A stretch of 64,000 nt of DNA from positions 45,594,840-45,658,839 of the forward strand of contig CM019218.1 in assembly GCA_009741485.1 (NCBI GenBank), written 5' to 3'. The DNA comes from Malurus cyaneus samueli (Eukaryota; Chordata; Aves; Passeriformes; Maluridae). A program made the position numbers and the translations under genes. Below the pieces are notes generated by a model. It was not told the origin of the DNA and made no database searches. It saw nothing but the letters and a program-made list of their open reading frames with translations. Of this stretch, positions 48,443 through 61,152 are shown one piece after another (within the stretch, counting starts at the first letter, position 1; every line of letters begins with the position of its first letter).

Positions 48443-51400
48443 AGGTCTAGGTTTTGTCCTCAAAACTATTTCCACACGCTTGAGATTGAGAATGATGAAG
48501 CTTCATTCCGGTGCTGTAATAATAAGCTGTCAGAGGGATGAGTTCTCAGGGTAGTTGTTAAAATGTAATGGGTAAGACTCAAGTTCAGTTTGCAGGAGCG
48601 ATGCTTCTTACTAGGGGCAACCAGTCAGAGAGAAGGAAATTGAAGAAATGCTGGTTTTTTCCTGTCAGCTATAATACACATTTTGGGTGCAGCAAAAAGT
48701 ATAGAAGCATTATGCAATCAGTTCAGAGCTCTCAATGTGCCCCTCTGGATAAAATAAGGTGCTTGTATTACTCTGATAGAGTAGAAGCTGGCATCTTCTT
48801 TCCAGCACTGACTTGGGAAAAGAAAGACTGTAACTGAAATAGCAGCTTGGAAAAACTGCTTCATGGTTCAGTAGTTCTTTGTTGTTATTTTGTTTTAGCC
48901 CAGAAACACTAAAATTAGCCGTCCTCTCCTCTTTGTTCTTATTTTCCTTGTACTCCGAAGTTTGCAAAGTAGAAAATAAGTTGAGAAGCTATTCTGCAGT
49001 TTAACTATCCATGCACTGAAAATCAAAGCCTATGATCTGGTGGCTTAAAATGATTGTTTTGATTTTCAGAGTTTATTCTGCAGTTTCTCTAGTTATGTTC
49101 CATTTTCTGGCATAAATTGCTCTTTGGTCATATAAAATTAAGGTGCATTGGTTTATGCTGACAGTTTTACTCTAAATTTATAAGAGTCAGTCTAATTCTG
49201 TGTCCTTCTCACTGTCCTCTGTTTTCTTTTGAGTAGCAATAGATGCACAGGCTGTGTGACAGATAGGCTATTGAAATTAGTTCACTAAAAACAGACTCTG
49301 CTCTTTGGAAAATTAAAAAACCTGATGTCTGCAATGTTGTGTTCTGCAAGGGTAAACAGAAAATGAGACAGAGGAGCTTAGAGGTGACACAGATGTGACT
49401 TTGTCATCATTAGAATGTTTCTTGAAAAAGACTGTCCTGATTCATAAGAATCTTTATTTGAGTGTTTCTTCTGAGTTGCAGTATTAGTCATCTAGAATCA
49501 TGTATGCTGTCTGCAGTTTGTTTGAAGGATCTTTGCTTGTCTGAAGAAGTTCCCTTTATTTTTCTTCTTTCTCACAGCAGTATGTGAACCTTTAAGCACA
49601 AAGCCAACTTTTTCACCTCAATTACTCTTGACATGTTAAGTCAGCTTTATCCACAAATAACTGTGCTAGAAATAAGGCTTTTGTTTTTTTTTCATTTATT
49701 TATTTTCTATATATGACTGGACTTTCTACTTTGGATTTGAATTAAAGGCCTCACAGTCAATTTTGTGGAAAAACAGCACATAGCCCAAGGTTTTATTTTG
49801 CTTTGAAATCTGCAAGACAGCTACAAGGAACCTTTTCAATTCTTTGCAAGAGCCGCAGAGCTGCTGTTCTTCTAGACCATGTTGCTTGTGGGTCTGATTT
49901 TGGCATGATGAAATCACTGGGGTTTGAAGAGCTGTATATTTGCACCTAAATCACCTAAAGCACCAGTCTTTGCTGCCAAGCTGCCTTAGCTTTTCAAGGC
50001 TTAATGTGTGGTGAATAGCTGACATTTATTCCCTAGTAGTTTTCCCATGCAGAGGAGAATAAGGAATGGAAGAACACTTTGATAGATTTCCATGGCAAGT
50101 AAAGCACTTTTGTGGGGATTTTTGAGGACCTTCTGCAAATGCGTTTTGGTTGAAAGGTGGATGGGGAGAAGAAGGATCTACCATGTGTGTAGAGCAAGTG
50201 GCGAAGTGTTGAGGTGGGTGGCTTATTGCTAGTGGAGATACCAACCTGTAAGTTTGGGAAACTGCTTTAATGGAGGCCTTCCTGGCATGTCATAGCAGGG
50301 TCAGCACCATTTCCATGCGTGGACAGATGGAGTTGTTGATTCCTTCAGTGCTGGTAGCAGAGATGGTGGCTGCTGGTGTTGTGTGCTCTGAAATTAGAAA
50401 TCTGAGCAGCACTGAAGCTGGATCTGGAAAGGTGTCTTATCAGTTTAGTTGAAGGCATTGAAAGAGTGCCATGGTGGACTGAGATGGTTTGAAGTGCTTG
50501 AAAAAGCTTGAGATAGTTAAAAGGCAAAGACTATAAAAAGGCTGTTCTGAATGCAGCTTGCCATTGAACCTATAATCCTCTGTGATACCTAGTAATTTGA
50601 ATTTCTGTATAACAACATTTGGGGCGAGTGATAAAGTGTGAAATTGCTGTCTTTTCATACATAAAACTTAGGACTACAAAGGATGTCTTTTGCAGGTTTG
50701 CAAACTTTTCAAAATTCTCTGTAGTTGTTTAGCTGCAGAGGGTCATTGCAGTTAGTGGTATTGTGTGTGTGTAAGAACTGTGTAATGGGCAAGGGAGAAA
50801 TGTTAAAAAAAGTTGAACTTTTTTTTTTTACATGTCAGAAGTACATTAAAAATCACAGTAGTTACTTAAAAGTGCTAAATCCATTAACTGTTCACATAGA
50901 GAGGACAAGTCATAGTGGTTCCCAACGTGATCCGATTTCATATTGAGTTCAAAGCATGCACATCTGTAATGCTGAATGAATGTTGCAGAGAGTTGTGGAT
51001 ACCTCTGCGGTATATGTAAAATACCGTTGAAATATATAATACTGATACGTTTGGCAGGATTTATAAACTTTTCTGGTATTGACAAAACAGACATTCTTTG
51101 CTGTTTCAATGTCAAGTCCAAAAATAAGCACCTCAATTTATGATAAATAGCCTGTGCATTAGATGTTGTCAAGGGCTCTTCAGTTAAACATGCTTGAAAT
51201 TTTTAGATCAGGCTGGTTTTGAAAGATGATGTGCCAAAATAGAGCTGGAAAATTTTGACAGTGGTACTGCATTTTTTTCATTCTTTCAGTTATAGAAGGG
51301 AGTGGACCTGAAGGAAACAAACCTGTATTTTCTTACCCACCCCCAGCCCTCCTTTGAACCTACTGCTTGATAAGTGTAGGCATTGAAGGGGAAGAAGGAA

Positions 51401-52539
51401 TTGTTTTGTATTCTCTCCCCCTACATGGTTGCATGTCAGAGTTTATTTTGCTCATGTTGTAACAGTGATACTGCAGCTCTGTAGGAGCATTCTGTGGCTG
51501 TGAGCCTCTCTGGCAGCTTGCTTTCACGCCTGCAACTTGGCTTGTTTAATTCTACACAAAAAATTCTGCTGAAAATGATCTGGACACAAGGGTGTAGGCA
51601 TTTTGTTGCTCCTGTTCCAGAAAAAGAGCCACAAGCTGAGAAGAGATTTCCAGTGGCAGATTTATTAGGCTGTAAAAAAACCCCAAATTTATCCAGAGGG
51701 TTAGAAATCTCCAGAACTTTTCTGCTGAGTTGCAGGTTAAAGTAGCTGTTTTAGACAGGGAATACAGGATAGCAAACTTTCACTCTTATTTTTTTATTGT
51801 TAGTGAATCCTGCTTTCCTTTGTATATGGCTGACAGGATTATAAAATTAGATGGTGTTTCACCACACTTTCCTCAGTCAAAAACTGAGAATTGAAGCTGA
51901 AATGGATCTCTCAGAATAAGGCATGTTCACTTCTGGGAAATTTTACCACTAAAGTCAGCTTTCAGAGTTCTGACACCTCTGATCAGGGACAGCTCTGTTC
52001 GTGTTGCACGAATGTGCCACGAGTCTGTTCCTGGAGGGCAGCAAATTTGTTCTGTTGGAAGAAGGTGGGTTTATAGCACTGCAGGTCTGAAATCAGAAGT
52101 ATGATGTAAGTCTGGGAGTCAAGTTGAAGGCAGAGCATCAAGTTCTACCTGAAAAGTTTTAAACTCATCCACTAGGTGAACTAAAAAGCCATATTTGAAG
52201 AGGCAGCTTTCGCTTTGAAAAACATGGATATCAAGTAACTTTGTGGCTTGTGGTTGCATCACTTGTCAAGTGGTACTGATTATGCAAGTAATATTCGAGT
52301 GCTCTGCCATCCTTAGAAGAGGGAAAATTGGGATTTAAGGTGTGTTTCAGGTTTCCTGTCTCACTGACAGTTCTCCTCACTTTCTAAAAGAGAGGATGAC
52401 TTGGCAACCTACAAAAGCCCGTTATTAAGGGCTTGGATTTTTGAGCTGTGTTCTAAAGATACTATCACCTGTCCTCTGAAGTTTGAAAGTAGTGCACACT
52501 GCTCAGATCAGTAGCTAAACTGTCTGGGTGGTGTCCTCG

Positions 52540-53170
52540 GCTGTGCTGCAGTCCCCTTGGAATTGCTGGAGAGAGCTGGAGCAGTTCAGAGCAGCCCAAT
52601 AGCCCACGGTGTGATTGCAGTCTGGAGGGCACTCATGGTAACAGCACTGACAGCCCCAGGGGCTGGGGTGCAGTGCTACCATGGGCACAGCCTCTGGCAT
52701 GCAAATCTCCGGGGGCTGTAAGGCTGCTCAGGGCTGTGTCTACAGGCGCTGTGTCCCCAGGAAAAGGCTGGGGATGCGTGGCACCCAGAAGGTTGTTGCT
52801 GTATCCGTATTGCCAGAGCCAGGGGCTGTGCTGCTCTTTGAGCTGGCTGGAGTGAGCCAGGGCTCTGCGAGGCTCTGGGAGCTCCTGAGCTCCAGCACAG
52901 AGCTGCACCAGCACAGTGCAAGATTCCAGGCTGGGTTTGGTTTAGATGTGACTACGGTGAGTGCATGGGTCAGCTAGCCCTTCTCTGTGCAGGTGCTCCG
53001 GGGCTGGCTTCAGCACCCTAACTGAACTAAACTGAACTAGTTGGTTTAAGGACAGCCTGGCTCTTGTGCGCTGTGCAATCACCCTTGTGCTGCACTGCAG
53101 ATATTTGCAGGGTAATGTTCTGGGGTTTGGTCTCTGCAGCCGGGATTTGGGGGGGGCGCAGAAGTTGAAT
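52540..53170. other. GC-rich intronic patch with open frame and octamer
   Basis: Base composition here is clearly more GC-rich than the flanks, though CpG is only moderate. A 98-codon open frame (52681-52974) spans TACAG at 52741-52745 and a consensus donor GTGAGT at 52957. An octamer ATGCAAAT lies at 52699-52706. A doubled ACTGAACTA unit is at about 53020-53039. I do not recognise a protein. It could be an unclassified LTR or other repeat, a non-coding exon, or simply GC variation. Confidence 0.35.
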
Positions 53171-56100
53171 GAAGTCTTGCTTGGGCTTTTGCTCTGTACC
53201 TCTGAGAGGGCCAAAATAAAATCTTCCTTGTATCCCCAGAAGAAGGTAGAGAGAACCAAAACCGGATGAGAAACAGAACAACCTAACGCATTCTGAGAAA
53301 GCAGATATTAAGACAACTGTTAGAAATCGTGGTTTATGTCTCTAAACTATTTATAGTGTAGTCATGATGTCTCCAAAGAGAGCAATGCTATATCACCAAC
53401 ATTTGATAGTGGTGCTCTGAATAGAGAACAGAATGCAAGACAGTACAGATGGCTGACAGACTGCAGCAAATTCCAGCTAATGAAGAAATGCAGTATGTTT
53501 GTTTACATGCAAGTTGAAACAGTTGGCTGTTAAAATTGGTTTTAAATCCAGCTCTGAACTGTATAAACATAGATCACCCTTATGCAGCTAATAATAAAAT
53601 ACATGTTTGCATTAAAAAAGAACTTTCCTTTTGACAGTATTGCTGCAGTTTGATAAACTTGGCTGTTCTGTATTCTATGATCTTCAGTTCGTGTGCAAAT
53701 TAATCCTGCAAGAAACAAAATCAGTTTATTGAATGAATTTATGCTTAGCCTCAAATTGTGAATCTGTATCCCTGAAATGTAGGTTTTATGATTAGATTCT
53801 GGGAAAAAGGACAAATTTGGGTAAATTTTGCAGTGCCCTGGACATATAAGTCAAACAGAGGAAACCAGAAGACCCAGACATTCTGCTGAACTGCTTCATC
53901 CAGTGGATCAGGTTACAGTTTTTCTAGGAGTTTACACTGTGAATCATGGGGAGTGGGAGTGGCTGATTCCTGAATTTTAAGAGTGATTTTCTGATTATAG
54001 TAGTTTTTTCCCTGCCTCCTTTAAAAATGGCATTTTTGAGCAGCCAGCAAATCTGTTGTTACTTAATATTAGCACAGTGATGCCATACAATAGGAATACT
54101 GCAATCTCTTGTGTATCAGGAAGAGACAGACACAGGAAGAATAAAATGAGGAATTATTAGTACCTGCTTTTCTGTAATACATCTCCAAAATGCATGAGTT
54201 GCTTGTCAGAGTATTTCTGAGAATAAGTTCACTTTACTGGGGCAGCATTCCTCTCATTTGCTATCATTTTTTAGAGGCATCATCTATTACAGAGAGCTGT
54301 TAAAATTCTGGAGCATGTTTCAAATGTAACTTATTTGCTGTTGTTTTCCTTGCTGATGGGTGTTTAGAATGCATTTATTGGTAAGCATTACCTGACAATG
54401 AAAATGTTCTTTACTCTCCAGCAGCAGGCACAGGCAGCTGTCCTGCAGCTGACCACTGTGGAGTTGTCTCTGGAGTTGCCCGTTGATAGGAGAAAGCAGT
54501 AAATAGGATGGGTTGCTGTTTGTTTTCTTTTGTATGACATTTGAAGTCTTAGCCTGCAGATGATGTGTTGTCAGAGCATTACAGGGCTGCTGAAGCTGCG
54601 ATTATTCATGTGTGTGGTTGGCTTTCAGAGGCTTGTATGTGCTTGTGCAAATGGCAGTCCTCACTGTGGGCTGTAGAGAGAGCAAAAAGACCTCTGTGAT
54701 GTATACACACGTACATGCATATCATTTATGGTGATAGGTGGGTTTTTCACTTCACAGATTGTAGTGTGAGGGACAGTTGCTGATTCACGAGAAAAACAAC
54801 CCTCTTGCCAAGAATTGGAAATCTGCCAGGATGCTAAATGATCTGAGATCCCATTCCCATGGGCATGCGTAGGTTTGCAACTCAACCAGGAGTTGGCCTA
54901 CTAAGCACAGTAACATTGAAAGTAAACATCAAAACCTATGTTTATTTGGAGGTTTTTCTCTTACTCTGACTCCATACTCCAGGACTAAGAATTAATTTAA
55001 TGATTGCATCTTAGATTGTACCCCCTAAAGTGCTTTCTTGGTTTGCCAGATATTTATTGCTTATGCAGTTTTCCATGTAAACCAAAATCCATTCTACTTT
55101 TCCAGCCAGAATTTTTTAACAGATGTTGGAGCAGTAGCAATTCAGATTGGGTTCCTTGGATTCCATGACAGCTTTTGTTTGATTAAAAACAATAACAAAT
55201 GCTTTGGAGAAGGAAATATAGCAGGGCTCAGTGAATGTTTGCATGCCAATATTGAGCATTTCCAAGTTCACATAAAAAAAGGCAAACAAAGATCTCTATA
55301 CTCTCTTGAAAGGGTGCAAACTTTTATGGACCCTAATAATAGACTTTGTATGTTATTGTGTAACTGTCTATGGAGGGTTTTTGTTGTGTTCTTGTGAAAC
55401 ACCTGTCACTGGAGTAGGCTGATTCAGTACAGTAATTCATTTGCTCTTCCTAAACTCCAAGGCCTCAGTAGGTATTCTCAGCTTGAATTGAGTAGATGAG
55501 AGGTTAGAGAGATGACTTCTGAAGGTCTAGGTTTAATTTTGTGGTGCATGGCTCAGTAAGCTAAAATCAAATGAGCTGTAAAATTTAGTCCAGAGGTAAA
55601 ACTGTCAGGAGGATCTCTGCTTTGCCAGGTTTTTGCCCTAGGACTGCCCTGAGGGTGATGTTATCTTCAATAAATTACAAGGCAGCAAAATAGTCTCTTA
55701 TTGGTGTTGTTGATCCTATCCCTAGGTAGAAACAAAGAAACTCTGCACCTCTAAATACCTTCTTTGTTTGCCAGGCGTCTGTGAGTTAGGGTAGATCTGT
55801 CGCTAACAACCGTCCCAACTGTGTCCTTCCTGCAGTGCCCTGTTGGATTCTGTCTGCTTGTCTTGGGTTTAAAAGTGAAATACTTGTTGTGAAGGCAGTG
55901 GTGGGTAAAAGATGAAGTCTGCAGTATTTTTTTGAAGCTGAGTTTCTTCTGTGTCTACACATAAGCTAGTCTAAGGGTGCTGCTTTATGTAAGTTGTGCT
56001 TCTCACAGGGTTCCTTAGTCATAAAAATGCAAGTCTGGATTGCATCTTCCATCTGAAGATGAGAGGTCCTCCTTGGGTCAAGGTAATGAGTGATGAAATA

Positions 56101-56347
56101 TAATTACCTTGTACATTATAATAATGACTCATATATTTATAGGTGCCTGTGGTATGAAATTTGGATGAATTGCACATTCTGATGGATGTTTAATTTTGTT
56201 TTCTCTTGCTGTTGGCTGCTATCATCCCACTTAGTGGATAATCAGACTTCTTGTTGCAGAGATTTTACTTTACAAGCACTTTGGGGTCCATTTTTGGGAA
56301 TCTTCAGTTTATTTAGTAAATTAGTGTGATTATGGTAGTGCGAATGC

Positions 56348-56371
56348 AAAAAAAAAAAAAACAAAAAAAAA
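56348..56371. repeat. A-rich tract
   Basis: A run of 14 A, one C, then 9 A. It may be a decayed retroposon tail or low-complexity DNA; no element was recognised beside it. Confidence 0.8.
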
Positions 56372-57599
56372 CCATCGTGCCATCAGTCTGTGGCATCTGC
56401 CAAGCTACAAGAATTTTTTTTGTAGTAGTTCTTGCTCGCCAACAAAACTGGTCATATTGCACATGAATAAACTCCTGCAAAGGATTGAACTTATGCCTGT
56501 ACACAGTGCACAGTAGGACTGCTTTGTTAATAGTTGTTCCTCATGCTCCCTCCCATACATAATACCTTCTATAAATGATCCACGCTTCTAAGGCACTCAC
56601 TGCCTCACAGGGTATGTTGCAGTACTTAACTTCCTATCGCTGCTTTTATTTATCATCAGTCAATAAGTCTGTGTTGGTTTAAGTGTTTCAAAATTGGTGT
56701 TTCTAATCTTAAGTCTTTGGCATAGTGATTCTGAGTAACTCTCAAAACTTTTTGTGATAAGGACCTGAGTTTTATAAGTACAGAAGTATTCCACCAAATA
56801 GAAAAAGTGTCTTGTCAAAGAGAGAGCTGGTAAGACCCTTACATTTTTCGATCTCAGTACCTTCTACATGCAAAATATTAGCAATGTATCGTGTTCCTGC
56901 ACTGTATTAACTGCAGAACTCTACAGTAAACTTCAGTGCCCAGGAAGGAAGAATGGATCGGTAATATAGTGGTTACTGCCATGTAACTTAGGGGCTTGGC
57001 AATTGGTTTTCTTAACTGAGGCCCAGGTTATGATAATTTTTTACAATATTTCCCTATAAGAGAAGGGAAACACCTGTTTTTTTGCAGATAAATGAAATAT
57101 GACCAAACTTCAATTTCTTGATCTCAAAGGTATTCACCTACTACACCTTAACTTGGAGCCAGAACAGTCCTAACTGCCTGGTATAATCATGAATGTTCCA
57201 AAGCAATTGTATCCCTTACACATGCATGTGAAACTAAAATCTGAATTTTCTTAACTCAAGGGCAAACAGGATTTGAAGTTAATTCTAAGTGGCTGTGTCT
57301 GAAGGAGAAATTTGGTTCTTGCACATAAGAAGATAATTTTAATAGCTGTAGTGAGATTAAGTTTACTGTTTCACTGCACATTGAGGTCCAGTCCTTCTCT
57401 AGTTAAGAATAAATGACGGTGGGAGGAATTATGGCAGGTTTTAAGTGGCACAAGTTATAAGATTGATTAAGTAATCCAGAGAAAAGGTAGTAGCTCTAAT
57501 AGCTTTTGCTATTTGCAGCCCTTGAGTAGAAAAGATCTTTTTGGATTTACTTAATGCCTGGCGGATATAGTAGATTTAAAATGAAAAGGCATCTTTTAA

Positions 57600-57960
57600 A
57601 TCTCTTGACCACTTTTGTGTTGTTGCGTTTGACGTAAGTTTATGAAAATGACTTCAGTGTAATTAGGCTCCGCTGATACAGTACTTTTCCACTGGATTTA
57701 CTCGGCGCTCGCGAATGTGTTGTAACGAACTGCACTGCAGGCTGCAGTATCTGATTGTCATGCCAGGAGCATCACTAGCGTAGAGCTAAATAGAGATTGG
57801 TGAGGAAAGTGGGTCAGGAAACAGGCCTACTGTACCTGCAGAGACTGCAGAGTGCAGCGGCAGCGGAGCAGTGTGTCCACAGCATGGCACTGTCTTACAA
57901 AACATCGCCGAGGAGAGGGGCTCAGCAAGTGGTTAGGACAGGATAGTGGGCATGTCTGGG
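57600..57960. promoter_or_regulatory. Intronic patch with CRE-like site and clustered CpG
   Basis: TGACGTAA at 57630-57637 matches CRE/ATF-type sites. CGGCGCTCGCGAA at about 57702-57714 packs four CpGs in an otherwise CpG-poor intron, and further CpGs follow to 57912. No ORF or repeat explains it. It is a candidate conserved enhancer on composition alone. Confidence 0.3.
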
Positions 57961-60332
57961 AGCTGGAGATGCTGCTGCTTTTATCATCCCTTTTCTCCCC
58001 TACTATATACACTTGCTTTGCTGGGTGGTTTTAGCAGTGGCTACTTGATTTTTTTCTTTGTTTCCATTAAAGCATTCTTTCACTGCCAGAGGTCAAAAGC
58101 ATCCTGTCCTGTAAGACAGACTGCTAGAAGCTTGCTGTTTCATGTGAGACAGTGCTAAATGTCGCTAAGGGCTCTTTCCTACACTTTTTGGATGTAGGAG
58201 AGAAAAAGGTATGTAGGATGCTGCTCTGTAGACCTCAGTGGGGTTGTTTAAAAAGGCTTTTCCGAGTGTTTCTTGCCTCACTTGCAAAACTACTCTTCCT
58301 AGAGGTGACATTCAGAATAAAATTACAGTACAAATGGAAAAAGAGCAATAAAAACGGAAGCATCTCTAAGCAACCAGTTGGACATGCCAAAATTACCCAA
58401 GAAGTGGAAACTACAAAAGAAAGAGAGAAAAAAAATTTCAGAAGAGCCATTATATGAATTTTTGCTCAAGTGTAAGAGGAAATGGTGAAAGGAACCAATA
58501 AAGATAATTTTGAAGTTCTGTTTCCTCTGCTGGCTGCCTTTGTCACTGTGGAGCTTAATTGTTGTGGCTCAAAATAGTCCCTTTCTATAAGTCTTTCGGT
58601 ATACTGTGTGCTCGTCTATGTTCTGACCTTAAAAAGGACATCTAAAGCAGAGGACGATAATAGACTAAAAAAAAACCACAATTATTTTTATCCTTAGACG
58701 TAGTTGTTTTCATTATACATCATTTATTTGAGAAGGAGTGTATTTCACTCACAAGATTTACTTGAGATTTGCGACCTGAGAGTTGGAAGGAAAGACAGAA
58801 AGGTAGTTGCCTGTTTTTCATCTGGGAAAGGTCCATGCTAAAAGGGAGTGTTTTTCAGGAATCTTTTGGAGTATGAATCCATTATTAATCTGGAAAAAGG
58901 AAGAGGATTGGGTTCAGAGGCCTTCAGACTTCAGTTGCCAAAAGCCAGCAAGGTTCTTGCATTCTCAGCTTCCACTAAAGCTTCCACTAGATTGATAAAT
59001 TATGTAAATCCAAACACTGTGGACTTCAGCAGAAGGATTACCATTGATATGTTTAACATTAAAATTGAAGGAGAAATAAGATAGCTTGATACTTGCTACC
59101 CAGTTTGTCTTAAGCTTTGAATCTTGGAGACATGATGAGTGCAGGACATGGGACACAGCCATTCTGTGTGAAGAAAAGCTGGGCAATGCAGAGGGCATGT
59201 TCATGTGTCTTCAACTTCTTTCATTAATCTTGGCTTGAATTGTTATGCAGAACAGAACATCCACACTGGTACAGCATGGACAGGGCAGATGACCATTCTG
59301 CCAGGAACTCTTCCTCATCCTGACTGTAGGGAAATCAGTTATGTAGAGAGCTCAGACCACTGAGGAGTCTTTGATTTTGTAGAATGATATTGAGAAAATA
59401 CCTTTGAAAAACAAGGCTTTGGTTTGTAAGCAACTTGGATACTCAAAAGAAGAGACATCCTCAGTGTCATAATTTCCAGACTTGTAATAAATGAATGATC
59501 ACATTAATAGCATTTCAAAGACAGGAGAATAAATGCCTCAGACTGAGACACCTTCAGTTACTGTAGTAGCATAGACAGTTTAGGGAACTGGGTATATTAA
59601 AATTCATGGATGCTAGCAGCATTAGTTCATGTTTAAACTCGAGAGCAGTTTTACTGTGATTATTCAGCAGAGTAATCAAAACAAAAAAAGAACTTTCTTC
59701 CCTACTATGGTTCTTGCAGATAAATCCTGTGTATTTCCCAGTGCAGGTTACTGAAATGGACAATGCTCTGTCACTGCTGCTTTTCAGAATCAGCTGCTCT
59801 GGGAATTTATTGACCATTTCATGGTTCATGTTCTGCCCTGCCCTCACACATTTCATTAAGCAGATTTTTCTAACCTCTCTGTTCTGCATTTGTACAGTTC
59901 TGTAAGCTGTTCCAGCTCACAAGCCTTGACACAGGGAGCATAAACATATAGGGGTAAGCAAATGTGTGCCAACATTAGCAGTGACAGTACTCCCTGGCTT
60001 TCACTCCAAAGGGAAATGACTTCAGCTCCTAAAAAGACAATTTACAGCATGTACTGCGGGCTGTAGAGAAGATCATGTAGTGCCTTATGTGCTAGTTATG
60101 TTTTAAATACCAAAGATCTTGCTAAGCTATCAAGGCTTTTCTTCTTAGTTGTTCTTTTATTTTGCTTTTAATGTGGATATGGAGTTAATGTGATAATGAA
60201 AGAAGCTGAAACTGTCTGTGATCTTTGTTCACTTTCTGGACTTCGGCTGCTTGTGCTGCCCTGTTCTATGCCTGCTACCTGTGAAGTAGCTTTTCTCCTG
60301 AGCAGTATTTTCCTGAATATGAATACTAGCTT

Positions 60333-61152
60333 GATCACAGAATCACAGCAAGGTTAACGTTGGAAAGGTCCACTGGAGGTCATCTAGTCCAAGCTCCCTG
60401 CTAAAGCACATTAGTCAGGATTGTGTCCAGATGGCTTTTGAATATCTCCAGGGAAGGAGACTTTACAACCTCTCTGGGCAATCTGTTCCAGCACTCACTC
60501 ACTGGCACAGTAAAGAAGTTCTTCCTCATATTCAGGTGGAACTTTCTGTGCATCAGTTTCTGCCCATTGCCTCTGGTGCTATTGCTTGGCATCATCAAGC
60601 AGAGCCTGGTTCTACTCTCCTGATACCTTCCTTTCAGATACTGACAGACATTGATGGGGCACCCTTTCAGTCACCTTTTCCTGAGACTGAACAGGTCCAG
60701 CTCCCTCAGCCTTTCTTTATAAGAAAAATGCTCCAAATCCTGTATCATCTTCATAGCCTTCCAGCTGCTGGCCCCATTCCAGGAACTCCAAATCTCTTGT
60801 CCTGAGGAGCCCAGAACTGGACACAGCACTTCAGGTGAGGCCTCACCCAGGGGGAGAGAATCAACTCCCTCTCTGGCCATGCTCTTTCTAATGCACCCCA
60901 GGACACCATTGGCATTCCTGGCCACACTGATGGGTCATGGACAGCTTGTTGTCCACCAGGACTCCCAGCTCTCTGCAGAGCTGCTTCCCAGCAGGTCAGT
61001 CCTCAGCCTGTCCTGGTTATCTCATGGGGTTATTCCTCCCCAGGTGCAGGACCCTGCACTTTCCTTTGTTGAATTTCAGATGGTTCTGCTGTGCCCATCT
61101 CTCTAGCTGTCACAATATTTCTGAAGGGCTGCAGGGCACTCTGGGGTCTCTT
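60333..61152 (-). mobile_element. CR1 LINE, antisense copy with 3' terminus
   Basis: Read on the - strand, the copy ends near 60333 with the CR1 terminal CTGTGATTCTGTGATC unit. Upstream it encodes recognisable ORF2 remnants: RGNGQKLMHRKFHLNMRKNF, WNRLPREVVKSPSLEIFKSH, and earlier GVLGCIRKSMARE and LEHFSYKERLRELDLFSLRK. Stops and frameshifts interrupt it. It is 5' truncated at about 61152. Confidence 0.92.

Noticed and set aside
53660..53690. TATTCTATGATC resembling a CR1 3' terminus
   Set aside because: No CR1 body sequence lies on either side, so the short match is probably coincidence.
55038..55397. Open frame of 119 codons on the + strand
   Set aside because: It has no ATG start, no recognisable motif, low-complexity AT-rich codons, and lies deep in an intron. 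Most likely chance.
60401..60925. Two - strand open frames that look protein-like
   Set aside because: They are CR1 ORF2 remnants, not host genes.
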